A DNA stretch of 64,000 bases from Lepus europaeus (lineage: Eukaryota > Chordata > Mammalia > Lagomorpha > Leporidae), in assembly GCF_033115175.1 (NCBI RefSeq), contig NC_084835.1, positions 27,671,858 through 27,735,857 of the forward strand. Direction: 5' to 3'. The translations under genes and the position numbers were made by a program. Positions 36,405 to 47,110 of this stretch are shown one piece after another; position 1 is the first letter of the stretch; each line of letters begins with the position of its first letter. The notes beneath the pieces are model-generated. The model made no database searches, was not told where the DNA came from, and was given only the letters and a program-made list of their open reading frames with translations.

Positions 36405-36512
36405 GAAGTAGGAATTTAATCCCCATTTTACAAATGAGGACACTGAGATTAAAATGACAAAAATTCACTCTGTGACAAATTGTTGGGGAGCAAAGGCAAG
36501 GTTTGAACACCA
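36405..36512 (-). repeat. MIR SINE fragment
   Basis: CCCCATTTTACAAATGAGGA, then GACACTGAG, and GGTTTGAACACCA at the end form the reverse MIR order. A C-SINE (36093-36403) inserted at its edge. Confidence 0.55.
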
Positions 36513-36519
36513 GCTACTT

Positions 36520-37137
36520 GTGGAGCCTGCATTGTGGCGCAGCTGATAAAGCCACTGCCCGCAACTCCAGCATCCCATATAGGCGCCAGTTCAAGTCCCA
36601 GGTGCTCCATTTCTGGTCCAGCTCTTTGCTAACATGCCTGGGAAAGCAGAAGATGCCCTAAGTACTGGGGCCCCTGCCACCCATGTGAGAGACCTAAAAG
36701 AAGCTCCTGGCTTCTGCCTGGCCCAACTCTGGCTGATGTAGCCATTTGGGGATCAAACCAGCAGATGGACAATTTGTGTAAACTCTGCCTTTCAAATAAA
36801 TAAATCTTGTTTTTTTTAAAGATTTTATTTATTTATTTGAGAAGTAGTTACAGACACTGAGAGGGAGAAACAGAGAGAAAGGTCTTCCATCCGTTGGTTC
36901 ACTCCCCAAATGACCGCAACCAGGTGCTTCTTCCCAGTCTCCCGTGTGGGTGCAGGGGCCCAAGAATTTGGGCCATCTTCTCTTGCTTTCCCAGGCCACA
37001 GCAGAGCTGGATTGGAAGTGGAGCAGCCAGGACTAGAACTGGTGCCCATATGGGATACAGGTGCCAAAGGCAGAGGATAAACCCACTATGACATGGCGCC
37101 GGCCCTTCAAATAAATAAATCTTAAAAAAAAAAAAAA
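36520..37137 (+). mobile_element. C-SINE interrupted by a nested C-SINE
   Basis: A sense copy covers 36520-36808 and resumes as tail 37106-37137. An antisense C-SINE (36809-37105) sits inside its tail, flanked by an exact 18-base duplication, TTCAAATAAATAAATCTT (36791-36808 and 37106-37123). Confidence 0.93.
36809..37105 (-). mobile_element. Nested C-SINE
   Basis: Antisense copy, TTTTTTTTAAAGATTTTATT to ACATGGCGCCGGCCC, inserted into the tail of the older sense copy. Confidence 0.92.
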
Positions 37138-37553
37138 GCCAATATTGTGCTCTGCAGTAGTGTGCCTCTCAATTTTGCAGAGGGGGACTGCTGAATATCA
37201 AACACTGGTAGGACCCTGGGATGACGCCTGAGGGAAAAAGGTACATGGCCCTCCTGTGGGGCAGAAGAGCACCGCGGGTCCAACCCTCAGAGAGGCCAGC
37301 AGGACCCAACCCAGCAAGTACCTCCTGAGCCTGCCACGGCCTCCCCTGTCAACAGAATGACCGCCATCCACTGATCACAGTTTGGGGGCTGCTACACCTC
37401 AGTGAGCCCTAGCACACACATCTGTATAATGCAAGTGTCATCTGACCATCTCATTTTGTCAGATTTTAAATGTGTAAAAAGCATCTGACACAGATCCATA
37501 GTCAATAAACTGTTACCACATGCTAAAGCTTTTGTTTTGAATTGTGTGTTTTT

Positions 37554-37845
37554 GGGGCCAGGCTGTAGGTGAAGCCTCTGCCTGTGGCACCAGCACCTCA
37601 TATGGGCACAGGTTCCAGTCCTGGCTGCTCCTCTTCCAATCCAGCTCTCTGCTATGGCCTGGGAAAGCAGCAGAAGATGGCCCAAGTGCTTGGGCCCCTG
37701 CACCAACTTGGGAGACCCAGATGCTCCTGGCTCCTTATCTCGGCCACTGTGGCCATCTGGGGAGTAAACCAGTGGATGGAATACCTTTCTCTCTCTCCCT
37801 GTCTATAACTCTACCTCTCAAATCAATCTTAAAAAAAAAAAAAAA
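37554..37845 (+). mobile_element. C-SINE
   Basis: Sense copy from GGGGCCAGGCTGTAGGTGAA to CTCAAATCAATCTTAAAAA. Confidence 0.88.
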
Positions 37846-38389
37846 TTACATGCTTTCTTCTCTTTGAATGCCGGGCTTTTCTGCCACCACCTCCTCATAC
37901 GTTGACAGATCTGAATAAATACTGAAAAATGGATATAAAAAAGCTTCCACCTAAACACTTTTGTTTAAAAGACTGCTAAACACTGACAGCTGAATTATCT
38001 CTATTATTTTTCCAATAAATATTTCAATGTTTACTACTTGTAGTCACTCTTCAAAGGATTGTAAAAACAACAAAATCCATCATTTCTAAGTTTCCACTAT
38101 AGAGAATGTCGAAGTTATCAGTTTTCAAATGGGGTTTAAAGCCAACAGGCTGTATCGTAAGCAATGGTACAGGATTCACATTTGTCACATAGTACTGAAG
38201 TCCACGATTTCAAAGACTGCCTATTAGATTTTCATTTCGTAGCTCAGTTTTGTTGGCTATGGCTTTATAAATACACTAATTCTTTTTGATAGCAAATACA
38301 TCAGAAAGGATATATTAAAGATTCATGGAAAACATTAAAAATTAACTCAAGAGCACTGATACTATATGTATATTATTGAACAAATACAA
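37846..38389. other. AT-rich spacer between SELENOK and ACTR8
   Basis: No gene or clear repeat seen. AT-rich sequence just beyond the SELENOK poly(A) region. Part may belong to a longer SELENOK 3' UTR isoform. Confidence 0.4.
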
Positions 38390-38852
38390 TGCAATTTATT
38401 ACTTAGAAATGAAAACAAATTAACAATGAGCAATATTTCAGAGGCTGAAAGATGTGACACTGACAGCACTGAGTACGCAGCCTTTTAGTTATTTTCTTCA
38501 TATTCCGAGGTGTTTCTGGGTGAGTGTGTGTGTGTGTGTGTGTAAGTATATAAAGATGAGGAGTCAGTTTTGCAACCTACAAATATTTACTTATTAAAAC
38601 TATATTAATACTTTAATAAACTATACAAAAAGATGAGACAAACATACGCATTTATAGAACTGCATCTCAATCAGGCCAGATCCCTGCGGAGGGAATTCCC
38701 AGCCTGACATCATTCATCTGTGGGGACACAGAGCAATCCTGGTGCGGGCGCACACATGCTTTGTGTCGACCAGCACGGTCGGCCCCAGTTCCAGATGGTT
38801 TCCTTCTGCTACGAATGTGCACGCCCAGCTGTCTGCTCCTCAGAGCAGACGT
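38390..38852 (-). other. SELENOK: SELENOK 3' UTR with SECIS
   Basis: The last exon (acceptor TCTCTAG|GTAA) carries the final Arg codon base, the TAA at 38855-38853 and then the UTR with the SECIS element. Candidate poly(A) signals on the minus strand are ATTAAA at 38612-38617 and AATAAA at 38395-38400 (plus-strand coordinates). A (TG)n run lies at about 38526-38542. Which site is used is unknown. Confidence 0.6.
38665..38722 (-). promoter_or_regulatory. SELENOK: SECIS element of SELENOK
   Basis: On the minus strand the order is a 5' ATGA (either of two at 38717-38714 or 38713-38710), helix arm GTCAG, an apical AA, a CCCT/AGGG mini-stem, the pairing arm CTGGC and the 3' TGAT (38673-38670). 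The ATGA...AA...TGAT quartet with an extra mini-stem matches a type 2 SECIS, which recruits SECISBP2 so that the UGA in exon 4 is read as selenocysteine. Confidence 0.85.
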
Positions 38853-41800
38853 TTACCTAGAGAAAACATGACAGGTACTTGTCATTAATTTGGCTCTGTA
38901 GGACAAACCCAATATATGACAATTATAAAACTGTTTCCAAAAGACACTTTGACAATAAAGTAAATAAATTCTGTGAGGGTTACGATATATCTTCCCAAAT
39001 AACTGTGTCTGAGTAATTACGAACTGTTAGGTAACGTCTGTTTTCCTAAAAAAATTCCTAAGGGCCGGCGCTCTGGCATAGTAGGTTAAGCCTCTGCCTG
39101 CGGCACCAGCATCCCATATAGGCACCAGCTCATGTCCTACCTGCTCCACTTCTGATCTGGCTCCCTGCTAAAGCCTGGGAAAGCAGAAGTAGATGACCCA
39201 AGTGCTGGGGCCCTGCCACCCACACAGGAGATCCAGATAAAGTTCTTGGCTTCTGGCTTCAGCCTGGCCCAGCCCAGGCTGTTGTGGTCATTAGTGGAGT
39301 GAATCAACAGGTGGAAGACCCCTCTCTGTCAGCCTCTCAAATAAACAAATAAGCAAATCCTTTTAAAAAAAAGAAAACATTCCTAAGGAAGCATTTCTTT
39401 TTTATTTTTTATTTTATTATTATTTTTTTTGACAGGCAGAGTGGACAGTGAGAGAGAGAGAGACAGAGAGAAAAGTCTTCCTTTGCCGTTGGTTCACCCC
39501 CCAATGGCCGTCGCGGCGGGCGTGCTGTGGCCTGTGTACCGTGCTGATCTGGAGGCAGGAGCCAGGTACTTCTCCTTGTTTCCCATGGGGTGCAGGGCCC
39601 AAGCACTTGGGCCATCCTCCACTGCACTCCCTGGCCACAGCAGACAGCTGGCCTGGAAGAGGGTCAACCGGGACAGAATCCGGCGCCCCGACCAGGACTA
39701 GAACCCGGTGTGCAGGCGCCGCAGGCAAAGGATTAGTCTATTGAGCCGTGGTGCCGGCTTTTATTTTTTATTTATTTGAAAGACAGAGTTACAGAGAGAG
39801 GTAGAGACAGAGAGAAAGGTCTTCCTTCCGTTGGTTCATTCTCCAAATGGCCACAACAGCCGGAGCTGCGCTGATCTGAAGCCAGGAGCTTCTTCCAGGT
39901 CTCCTACGTGGGTGCAGGGTCCCAAGGACTTGAGCCATCTTCCACTGCTTTCCCAGGCCATAGCAGAGAGCTGGATCAGAAGAGGAGCAGCCAGGACTAG
40001 AACCAGCACCCATATGGGATGCCAGTGCTTCAGGCCAGGGCTTTAACCTACTGCGCCATAGCGCCGTGGGAAGCATTTTCAAAGCAAGATCCTACGGGGT
40101 CAGTGCTGTGGCGTAGCGGGTAATGCCACTGCAGTGCTGGCATCCCATACTGGCAACAGATCTAGTCCCAGCTGCTCCACTTCTCATCCTGCTCCCTGCT
40201 AGGGCCTGGGAAAGCAGTAAAAGATGACACAAGTGCTTAAGCCCCTGCACCCATATGGGAGACCTGGAAGAAGCTCCCGGCTCTGGATAGGCTCAGCTCC
40301 AGCTGTTGTGACCATGTGAGGAGTGAACCAGTAGATGGAAGACCCCTCTCTCTTTCTCTGCCAAAGGCAGAGTTACAGAGAGGCAAAGGCAGAGAAAAAT
40401 ATAGAGATCTTCCAACCACCGGTTCACTCCCCAGATGGCTGCAACGGCTGGAGCTGGGCCAATCTGAAGCCAGGAGCCAGAGTTTCTTCCGGGTAGTGGC
40501 TTTACCAGCTACGCCACAATGCGGGCACAGATAATTTCAGATTTTCAGTTACCTTCCTCATCCACCAGCCATAGGAGGAGGGCTGGGGCCACGCAGATGA
40601 TTGATTCGACCCATTCTTCGGGGAGGGTTTCCTGGTGGCCTAAAAAGAGCAAAAGTTATAATCTACTGTGTAGTAGATAACAACCTTGACTGCTTCCCCT
40701 ACACACTCAGCTGCACGGCGTCTCCAGCAGGGCCCCGCGGCTTCTTCTGGTTTTCAGCAGCAGCAGGTGAACTCTCTAGTTTTCAATGCCAGCCAAATTC
40801 CTAGGCTTCTCTCATAGGACTCAACGTGTATTTCAGCTTTCCCAGATCAATTCAATCACGAAACTAGAAGCAACTTGACTTTACATTTACAGTCACACAC
40901 TAACTTTGTGAAGTGGGATTTCAACATTTAATTTCCAGAAATCTAACCATATCTGTCTAAAATATCTTATTTAATTACAATCTACAAAGGGGTATTAGCA
41001 ATGGAGAAGACTATACCCTCTTCCGTCATCGTATCTGGAGTCAGACGAGTTTCCGTAGCCTCTTCCTCTTTTCACATCTTGCTGAAGCAAAGTTTTGAAA
41101 CTGAAACATGGGGCAGAAAACAAGAAGTACCACTTTAATTATAAAGTGCACTCCCCTGGTTTTAACTATCTCTGTGAAAAGGATGACTAGACCCACATAG
41201 GTCCACATCTTCACAGCCTGCTGGACAACACGGGCTCAAGCTTGTGGCCAAACACAACGTGCTACGTTCAATGTCAATCCACCTGCCCTAAACAAAGCAT
41301 GAACCCAGAGGCATCCCCAGCTTCCTAAGTCAGCAGTCAGGTTCCAGAGCCCGTTTTCAGTTATCCCACATTCCTCACCCCCAACGTCCCCTGTCATCAG
41401 CCTACCTAGTAAGACTTCGGGAGAGGTGGGGCTGAGGGCAGTATGACAGAGGCACAGGGATTCTGGGAAGCCATTTACGCAGAATTTTCCTTATTTGTAG
41501 ATGAAATTTGTACAGTAAGTTTGCTCTGGGTAACTTAACTTAGGGCCTCTCTTGTTCCCTGCTGGATCTTTCTACAGAACCTCCTCTTCCATTTTACATG
41601 CTACTCCCTTTAATTTATGCTACTTGCAGGCATAAAATTAAACTTTCTAAACTACAACTACAATCAACCTGAGGATAAGGAGCACAGCCTGCATTCAAAC
41701 ATCTTTGCCCCGTCACAGGGTTTCCTCCACCTGGAATCACTTCCTCGGACATCCTCTTCCCACAGTCACGCTGATTCCAAGATCCCTTGCAACACAAAGA

Positions 41801-44800
41801 TATTTACTGACATTAAAGTCAATGCAGGAAGGGGCCACCTCCCACATTCTTGCACTTCTCTGACCATGAGACACTCAGATATTGCAAAACATCCAATTAA
41901 AAATTACTTAAAATTATAGAGAAGCTTACATTTTTGTCTATCAATTCCAGCCCTGTATTAAAAAGTCCCCTTAGTTTTTTTTTTTTTTCAAATCAAGATA
42001 TAATTCCTCATTATTTACTTGTTGCATACTGTGCATACTTTATGAAAGCCAGCAACAATAAAGAAAGCTGCAGTTACCTGGTATTAGGCCTGGCTGCAGG
42101 CTGACGTGGTCAAGCTTACCAACCCAACCAACGTGTATGTATCATCAGCAGACGTTTTGGTGACAGCAGCTTTCTCACATACAGAAATCTGAATTTCCCT
42201 TTGTAAAGTTATTTTTAAAAATCATAATTAGGGGGGCCAGCGCCATGGCTCACTTGGCTAATCCTCTGCCTGCTGCGCCGGCATCCCATATGGGCACTGG
42301 GTTCTAGTCCCGGTTGCTCCTCTTCCAGTCCAGCTCTCTGCTGTGACCCGGAAAGGCAGTGGAGGATGGCCCAAGTGCTTGGGCCCCTGTACCCGCATGG
42401 GAGACGAGGAGAAAAACCTGGCTCCTGGCTTTGGATGGCGCAGCATGCTGGCCGTAGCAGCCATTATGGGGTGAACCAAAGGAAGGAAGACCTTTCTCTC
42501 TCTCTCTCACTGTCTAACTCTGCCTAATAAAAAAAATAATAATAATAAAATAAAAAAAAAATAAAAAACTATAGAAGGCACTGGACCTTTAAAAAATCAT
42601 AATTAGGGGCCAGCCCTGTAGTGTACCAGGTAAAGCTGCTGCTTGTAGTGCCAGCATCCCATATAGGCACCAGTTCAAGTCCCAGCTGCTCCACTTTCAA
42701 TCCAGCTCCCTGCTAATGTGCCTGGGGAAGCAGCAGAAGATGGCCCAAGTGCTTGGGCCCCTGCACCCACATGGGAGATCTGGAAGAAGCTCCTGGCTTC
42801 GTATTGGTCGAGTTCCAGCCATTGCAGCCATCTGGGGAATAAACCAGCAGATAGAAGATCTGTCTCTCCCTCTCTAACTCTGCCTTTCAAATAAATACAT
42901 CTTTAAATATACATATCTATATAAGTCATAATTAAAAACTGCTTCCAGAAAACTGAGCTTATCTAAGATATGCAGCACAGCGTACCTAATGTCAGGGCAA
43001 TTAAGAACATCATTATACTTACAACAAAACCACAAATTCTGCTATTCCCCAGAAGAAATCTGTTATCAAAGATAATCTCCATGGAGACTGACTCCGGCTG
43101 TCCAACACTTGTCCTGCAGCCAAGAATAAAGAAATTTCAGTGAATGCTACAAGCTTCTGGCCCAAGGAATATTATATTTAATTAATTAGGTAATAATGAC
43201 AGACTCAGATGTCGATTTGTCCACTGTTCCGAATGTTCAGCACAAGGAGAAGCCTACTGCATGCACTAAAGAGGGTTCTGAAGTAAAGCTCAGAGGCTAC
43301 AGATCATTCCTTCACCATAGCAAACACCTACTTGGAGCGTCTACCTACAGTGGGTGACTTCATTCTATTCAAATATTCCCTCTTTTTATTGGTAAAATAT
43401 ACAATTAAAAAGTTACCGTTTTAATCGTCATTTTTAAGTGTATAGTTCTATGGCATTCAGTACACCACACTGCTATAAACCATTACCACCATCCATCTCC
43501 AGGGCTTCGTCACCGTCCCCAACTGAAATTCTGCACCCATTAAACCGACTCCTATTACCTCCTCCCAGCCTGCAGCAAGTGCCACATTCTGTCTCTGTGA
43601 GTCTCATTAAGAACCTCATGTATAGGAACCGCATGTAAGATCCACACAGTTCTCGTCCTCTTGTGACCAATTCATTTCACTCAGCATAATGTCTTCAAGG
43701 TTCCTCCACAGTGTACCATGTGTCAACATTTCCTCCCTTTAAGCTATAGTGAGTAACCCTGCCCCAAACCCAGGGTACACAGACATTTGTGTATTCAAGT
43801 ATTTGTGGAAACAAACGAAGCAAAGTTCACCATGAGGAGAATTTGGCTTCCTCAATGAAAATGACCATTGCTTTCCCTAACAGCATGAACTTGACTCCAT
43901 CAGTACTCTTTTTGGCTTTATCTTAGGCAAAACTTAATCTATTTTCAGTGCTATAAAAACAGAAACACATACAACATGGAAAGTGTGCATTCCAGAGTTT
44001 CGGCCTTGCAAATCAAGAGGTCACAATATTAGGAGAAAGAACAGCTGTCAGTCAACTGCCTCTCCTTGCCACGACCCCAGGAGCTCCACATCCACCCCTC
44101 CAAACTCCGGTTCACTTTTCCTCTTGACGAGCTTAGCTTCCTCTCAGGAATGCACTCACATCTAAGCTCTGGCTGAAGTACTGAGGGGAAAAAGGGCTAC
44201 ACACAACCAGAGGGTGGGCAGCAGGCTGCGTTCAAGAGCTCCAAGCTGGCTGGTGCCGCAGCTCACTAGGCTAATCCTCTGCCTGCAGCACCAGCACCCG
44301 GGTTTCTAGTCCGGTTGGGGCGCTGGGTTCTGTCCCAGTTGCTCCTCTTCCAGCCAGCTCTCTGCTGTGGCCTGGGAGGGCAGTGGAGGATGGCCCAAGT
44401 CAGAGAGAGAGAGAAAGAAAAAGAGAGGGGGGGTGGGGCAGCGCTGTGGAGCACTAGGTTAATCCTCTGCCTGCAGCACCGGCATCCCATACGGGCACTG
44501 GTTCTACTCACAGCTACTCCTCTTACAGTCCTGGAAGAGGACTCTGCTGTGGCCTGGGACAGCAATGGAGGATGGCCCAAGTGCTTGGGCCCCTGCACCC
44601 ACATGGGAGACCAGGAAGAATCACCTGGCTCCTGCCTTCGGATCAGCGCAGCTCTGGCCGTCACGGCCATCTGGAGAGTGAACCAACGGAAGGAAGACCT
44701 TTGTCTCTGTCTATCTCTCTCACTATCTAACTTTGCCTGTCAAAACAACAACAACAACAAAAAAAACCCTCCAAGCTGTGGCGCAGCAGGTTAACACCCT

Positions 44801-46885
44801 GGCCTGAAGTGCTGGCACCCCATATGGGCGCCAGTTCAAGTCCCGGCTGCTCCTCTTCCTATCCAGCTCTCTGCTATGGCCTAGGAAAGCAGAAGATGGT
44901 TCAACTCCTTGGGCCCCTGATTGCACCCGTGTGGGAGACCCAGAAGAAGCTCCTGGCTCCTGGCTTCAGATCAGCGCAGCTCCGGCTGTTGCGGCCATCT
45001 GGGGAGTGAACCATCTGACGGAAGACCTCTCTGCCTCTACTCTCTCTGTGTAGCTCTGACTTTCAAATAAATAAATAAATCTTAAAAAAAAAAAAGAGCT
45101 GCAAGCTCTGCTTGGCTGATGTGACACCGTCCTTCACCGAGAAAATATAGTCTAGTAATATAGGACTGTAATATAGTATATAGGGGGAAGGTCACGTGAC
45201 GTTAGGAGAACTCTTCTCATTATGAAGTGTGATACCCTTCTCACAGGGTGGGGAACCTTTTCCTGCCAAGGGACATTTGGATATTTAAAACATTGCAGGC
45301 AATACGAAATTACCAACCTAAAAACTAGCCTGCCATAGATTTACTGAATGCCAATCCTACCTGCAGCTGCCTGGGCAGGGCCAGAACAACTGATTTCACA
45401 GGGCTCATATGGCCCGTGGGCCAGACATTCCCCACCCCTGCAAAGACAGATCTAACTGGAACCCAACTCTTGCTCTGCCTGTGTGATTTAAGAAATGACA
45501 GTATGCACTGTATCACTCCACCCTGGCCCCTTCACTCCAGTATCCCCAGCAGGAGATAAGATGCTTGAACCAAGCTTGCTTTCTTAGCCATGAAAGTGTT
45601 ACTAACGGGGGCTGACGCTGTGGTGTGGTGGGTAAAACCACTGCCTGCAAAGCTGGCATCCCATATGGGTGCTGGTTTGAGTCCAGGCTGTTCCACTTCT
45701 GATCCAGCTCCCTGCTAATGAGCCTGGGAGAGCAGTACAAGACAGATCAAGTCCTTGGGCCCCTGCACTCACGTGGGAGACCCAGAAGAAGCTCCTGGCT
45801 TCTGCCTGGCCCAGCCCTGGCCGTTGTTGCCATTAGGGGAGTGAACCAGCAGATGGAAGATTTGTCTCTCCCCCTAACTCTGCCTTTCAAATAAATAAAT
45901 AAAAGTGCCCATCTCCCTACGTGTTTCCAGCATTTTCCAGTAGGATACGAGAGACCCTGAAAAGCCAGACTTGTCACTGATGACCTCAGTGGCCTTTGGA
46001 AATAAACAGAGGGTTCTCCTAGATCCGGTGACTCAAGAACCGCCAAGGAATTTCACCTGAGACAAACAGGTGGGCGGCCGGTGCTGCCCCGGATCTGCCC
46101 CGTCACACCGGGTCTATTCCATTCCCGTCAGTTTCTGCGTGGAATCCCGGAATCGACTCTCTCTTCCGTTCCCCCCACCCCCCGGTAATAACTAGCCTGC
46201 GCCCAGAGCAAGCAATGCTTCTTCCCGCGTCCCCCGAAATTCAGGCAGAAGGTTTCAGGTGTGCCCTCCCGGGGAGAAAGCCTACGCAAACATTGTGTAC
46301 TGGTCGGCCTAGCTCGGCTCTGTCCTCCTGACACGTCACCAAAAAAAAAAAAAAGCCGGTGTGGTTGAAGACACCAGGTAGGCGAACGTCAGGCTGCCGG
46401 GGTTCGAATCCAGACTCAGCCACGGACTACCTTCAGGACGCGGGGCAAGCCATGTAACCCCGGTGAGCCTCATCCCGAGTCTCCACCCGCAAACCAGAGC
46501 CAACACAAACGAGAGCCGAAAGGAAGAACCAGCACAGAGCCGCCGCTGGAAGAAAGCCCGAGGCGCAAGCGCCGCGTAGACCGCCGCAACCCGGCGGTCC
46601 GCCCTAGTCAGACACCGCTCCCGAGAGCAGAGACCACCGTCGCAAACACACCAACGGAGGCTCGCGGCGCCGCGGCCAGGCCGGCGGACCCCGGCCCAGC
46701 CTGGCGGCTCGGGAACCATCGGATCCGCTGCCCGCAGGCCACGCCGACTTCGCATCCGGCTCCGCCCGGGGGAGCCGTACCGGACCCTGGGCTCAGCACG
46801 CGAACAGCGGGAGCCCGGGATTCCGCCTTCTGGTCAGCGGTCGCCCCCACAGGCCCTCCTACGCACCGTTCGAGATGTAGACCAT
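38853..46885 (-). CDS. SELENOK: Selenoprotein K, 5 coding exons, 94 aa with one selenocysteine
   Basis: SELENOK is a small ER membrane selenoprotein. It supports DHHC6-mediated palmitoylation (for example of the IP3 receptor), immune-cell calcium flux and ER-associated degradation with p97 and Derlins. Exons in transcript order are 46885-46867, 43113-43023, 41100-41017, 40639-40553 and 38856-38853. Joined, they read MVYISNGQVLDSRSQSPWRL..., one membrane helix (about residues 20-42, LSLITDFFWGIAEFVVLFF) and a Gly/Arg/Pro-rich cytosolic tail with an SH3-type PRRM/PSPPP region. The end is MAGGUGR, with U encoded by TGA at 40560-40558. All introns are GT-AG. Length equals human (94 aa). A visible difference is RINHL where I recall human RISHL. 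A conventional gene caller would end the protein at the TGA. Confidence 0.96.
39062..39372 (+). mobile_element. C-SINE (SELENOK intron 4)
   Basis: Sense: GGGCCGGCGCTCTGGCATAG to AAACAAATAAGCAAATCC. ATTCCTAAG-type text lies on both sides. Confidence 0.88.
39396..39758 (-). mobile_element. C-SINE, young subtype (SELENOK intron 4)
   Basis: Antisense with a long T/A tail: GACAGGCAGAGTGGACAGTG to TTGAGCCGTGGTGCCGGC. Confidence 0.9.
39759..40066 (-). mobile_element. C-SINE stacked on the previous copy
   Basis: Antisense: TTTATTTGAAAGACAGAGTT to CTGCGCCATAGCGCCG. GGAAGCATTT occurs before the pair (about 39387-39396) and after it (about 40069-40078). Confidence 0.9.
40096..40362 (+). mobile_element. 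C-SINE, left arm of an inverted pair (SELENOK intron 4)
   Basis: Sense copy, GGGGTCAGTGCTGTGGCGTA to GACCCCTCTCTCTTTCTCTGCC, lacking the usual A-rich tail. Confidence 0.85.
40363..40528 (-). mobile_element. C-SINE, right arm of an inverted pair
   Basis: Antisense, internally deleted copy: AAAGGCAGAGTTACAGAGAG to TACGCCACAATGCGGGCAC. It joins the previous copy tail to tail and ends about 25 bases inside the intron from the SELENOK exon 4 donor. Confidence 0.85.
40553..40639 (-). CDS. SELENOK: SELENOK exon 4, proline-rich tail and selenocysteine codon
   Basis: The exon reads (G)PPGNPPRRMGRINHLRGPS through PPPMAGG-U-G. The TGA at 40560-40558 is Sec residue 92, five bases from the donor side. 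The last codon is split across the intron (AG|G), so the true stop TAA lies in exon 5. Confidence 0.95.
42231..42567 (+). mobile_element. C-SINE with a possible 3' transduction (SELENOK intron 2)
   Basis: Sense copy ending in an A-rich AATAATAATAAAA tail. About 25 non-SINE bases (ACTATAGAAGGCACTGGACC...) separate the tail from a second copy of the target text AAATCATAATTA (42219-42230 and about 42594-42605). Confidence 0.85.
42606..42920 (+). mobile_element. C-SINE on the same target (SELENOK intron 2)
   Basis: Sense copy, GGGCCAGCCCTGTAGTGTAC to AAATAAATACATCTTTAAAT. TCATAATTA recurs after it near 42926-42934. Confidence 0.88.
43023..43113 (-). CDS. SELENOK: SELENOK exon 2, membrane helix
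   Basis: The exon reads GQVLDSRSQSPWRLSLITDF and continues FWGIAEFVVLF across the junction. The hydrophobic run is the single transmembrane segment. Acceptor CTGCAG, donor GTAAGT. Confidence 0.94.
43375..43790 (+). mobile_element. Ancient LINE-1 3' UTR fragment (SELENOK intron 1)
   Basis: TTGGTAAAATATACAATTAA, then ACCATTACCACCATCCATCT, then TTTCACTCAGCATAATGTCT reproduce the collinear landmarks of L1M 3' UTRs. It is antisense to SELENOK. Confidence 0.7.
44247..44400 (+). mobile_element. C-SINE, 3'-truncated (SELENOK intron 1)
   Basis: Sense 5' half only, ending at GGATGGCCCAAGT, then a purine-rich GA stretch (44401-44430) leads into the next copy. Confidence 0.8.
44434..44767 (+). mobile_element. 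C-SINE
   Basis: Sense copy, GTGGGGCAGCGCTGTGGAGC to CTGTCAAAACAACAACAACA tail. Confidence 0.88.
44778..45094 (+). mobile_element. C-SINE, third in a stack
   Basis: Sense copy, GTGGCGCAGCAGGTTAACAC to AAATAAATAAATCTTAAAAA. The text GAGCTCCAAGCT (44235-44246) recurs as CTCCAAGCT (44769-44777) and GAGCTGCAAGCT (45095-45106). Confidence 0.9.
45607..45904 (+). mobile_element. C-SINE (SELENOK intron 1)
   Basis: Sense copy: GGGGGCTGACGCTGTGGTGT to CAAATAAATAAATAAAAG. Confidence 0.88.
46360..46485 (+). repeat. MIR SINE (SELENOK intron 1)
   Basis: GGGGTTCGAATCCAGACTCAG carries a tRNA-type B box. It is followed by CCACGGACTAC and GGGGCAAGCCATGTAACCCC in MIR order. It lies about 380 bases from exon 1 and is antisense to the gene. 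Confidence 0.65.
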
Positions 46886-47110
46886 CTTGCCTCCCGGTCC
46901 CCGCTACGGAGCGGCAGGGCAGCCTGCCCCTCTCGGCTTCCGTATCGTCCTTCGCGACCCGCCCTTCTAACGCAACAGACCGCGATTAGACAAAGCTGGG
47001 GCACAGCGGGAGGTGGGCAGAGCCCATTGGCTCCTGCGGAGCCACACCCCCCCGGGGGGCGTTTCGCCTCGTCACTCTAGCAACTTCCGGTCAAGCGGAA
47101 ACTGGAACGG
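46886..47110 (-). promoter_or_regulatory. SELENOK: SELENOK promoter and 5' UTR
   Basis: CpG-rich sequence lies upstream of the SELENOK ATG. It has an inverted CCAAT box (CCCATTGGCTCC, about 47023-47034) and ETS-type ACTTCCGG and CGGAA cores at about 47083-47100. There is no TATA box. Promoter role is inferred from position and motifs. Confidence 0.6.
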
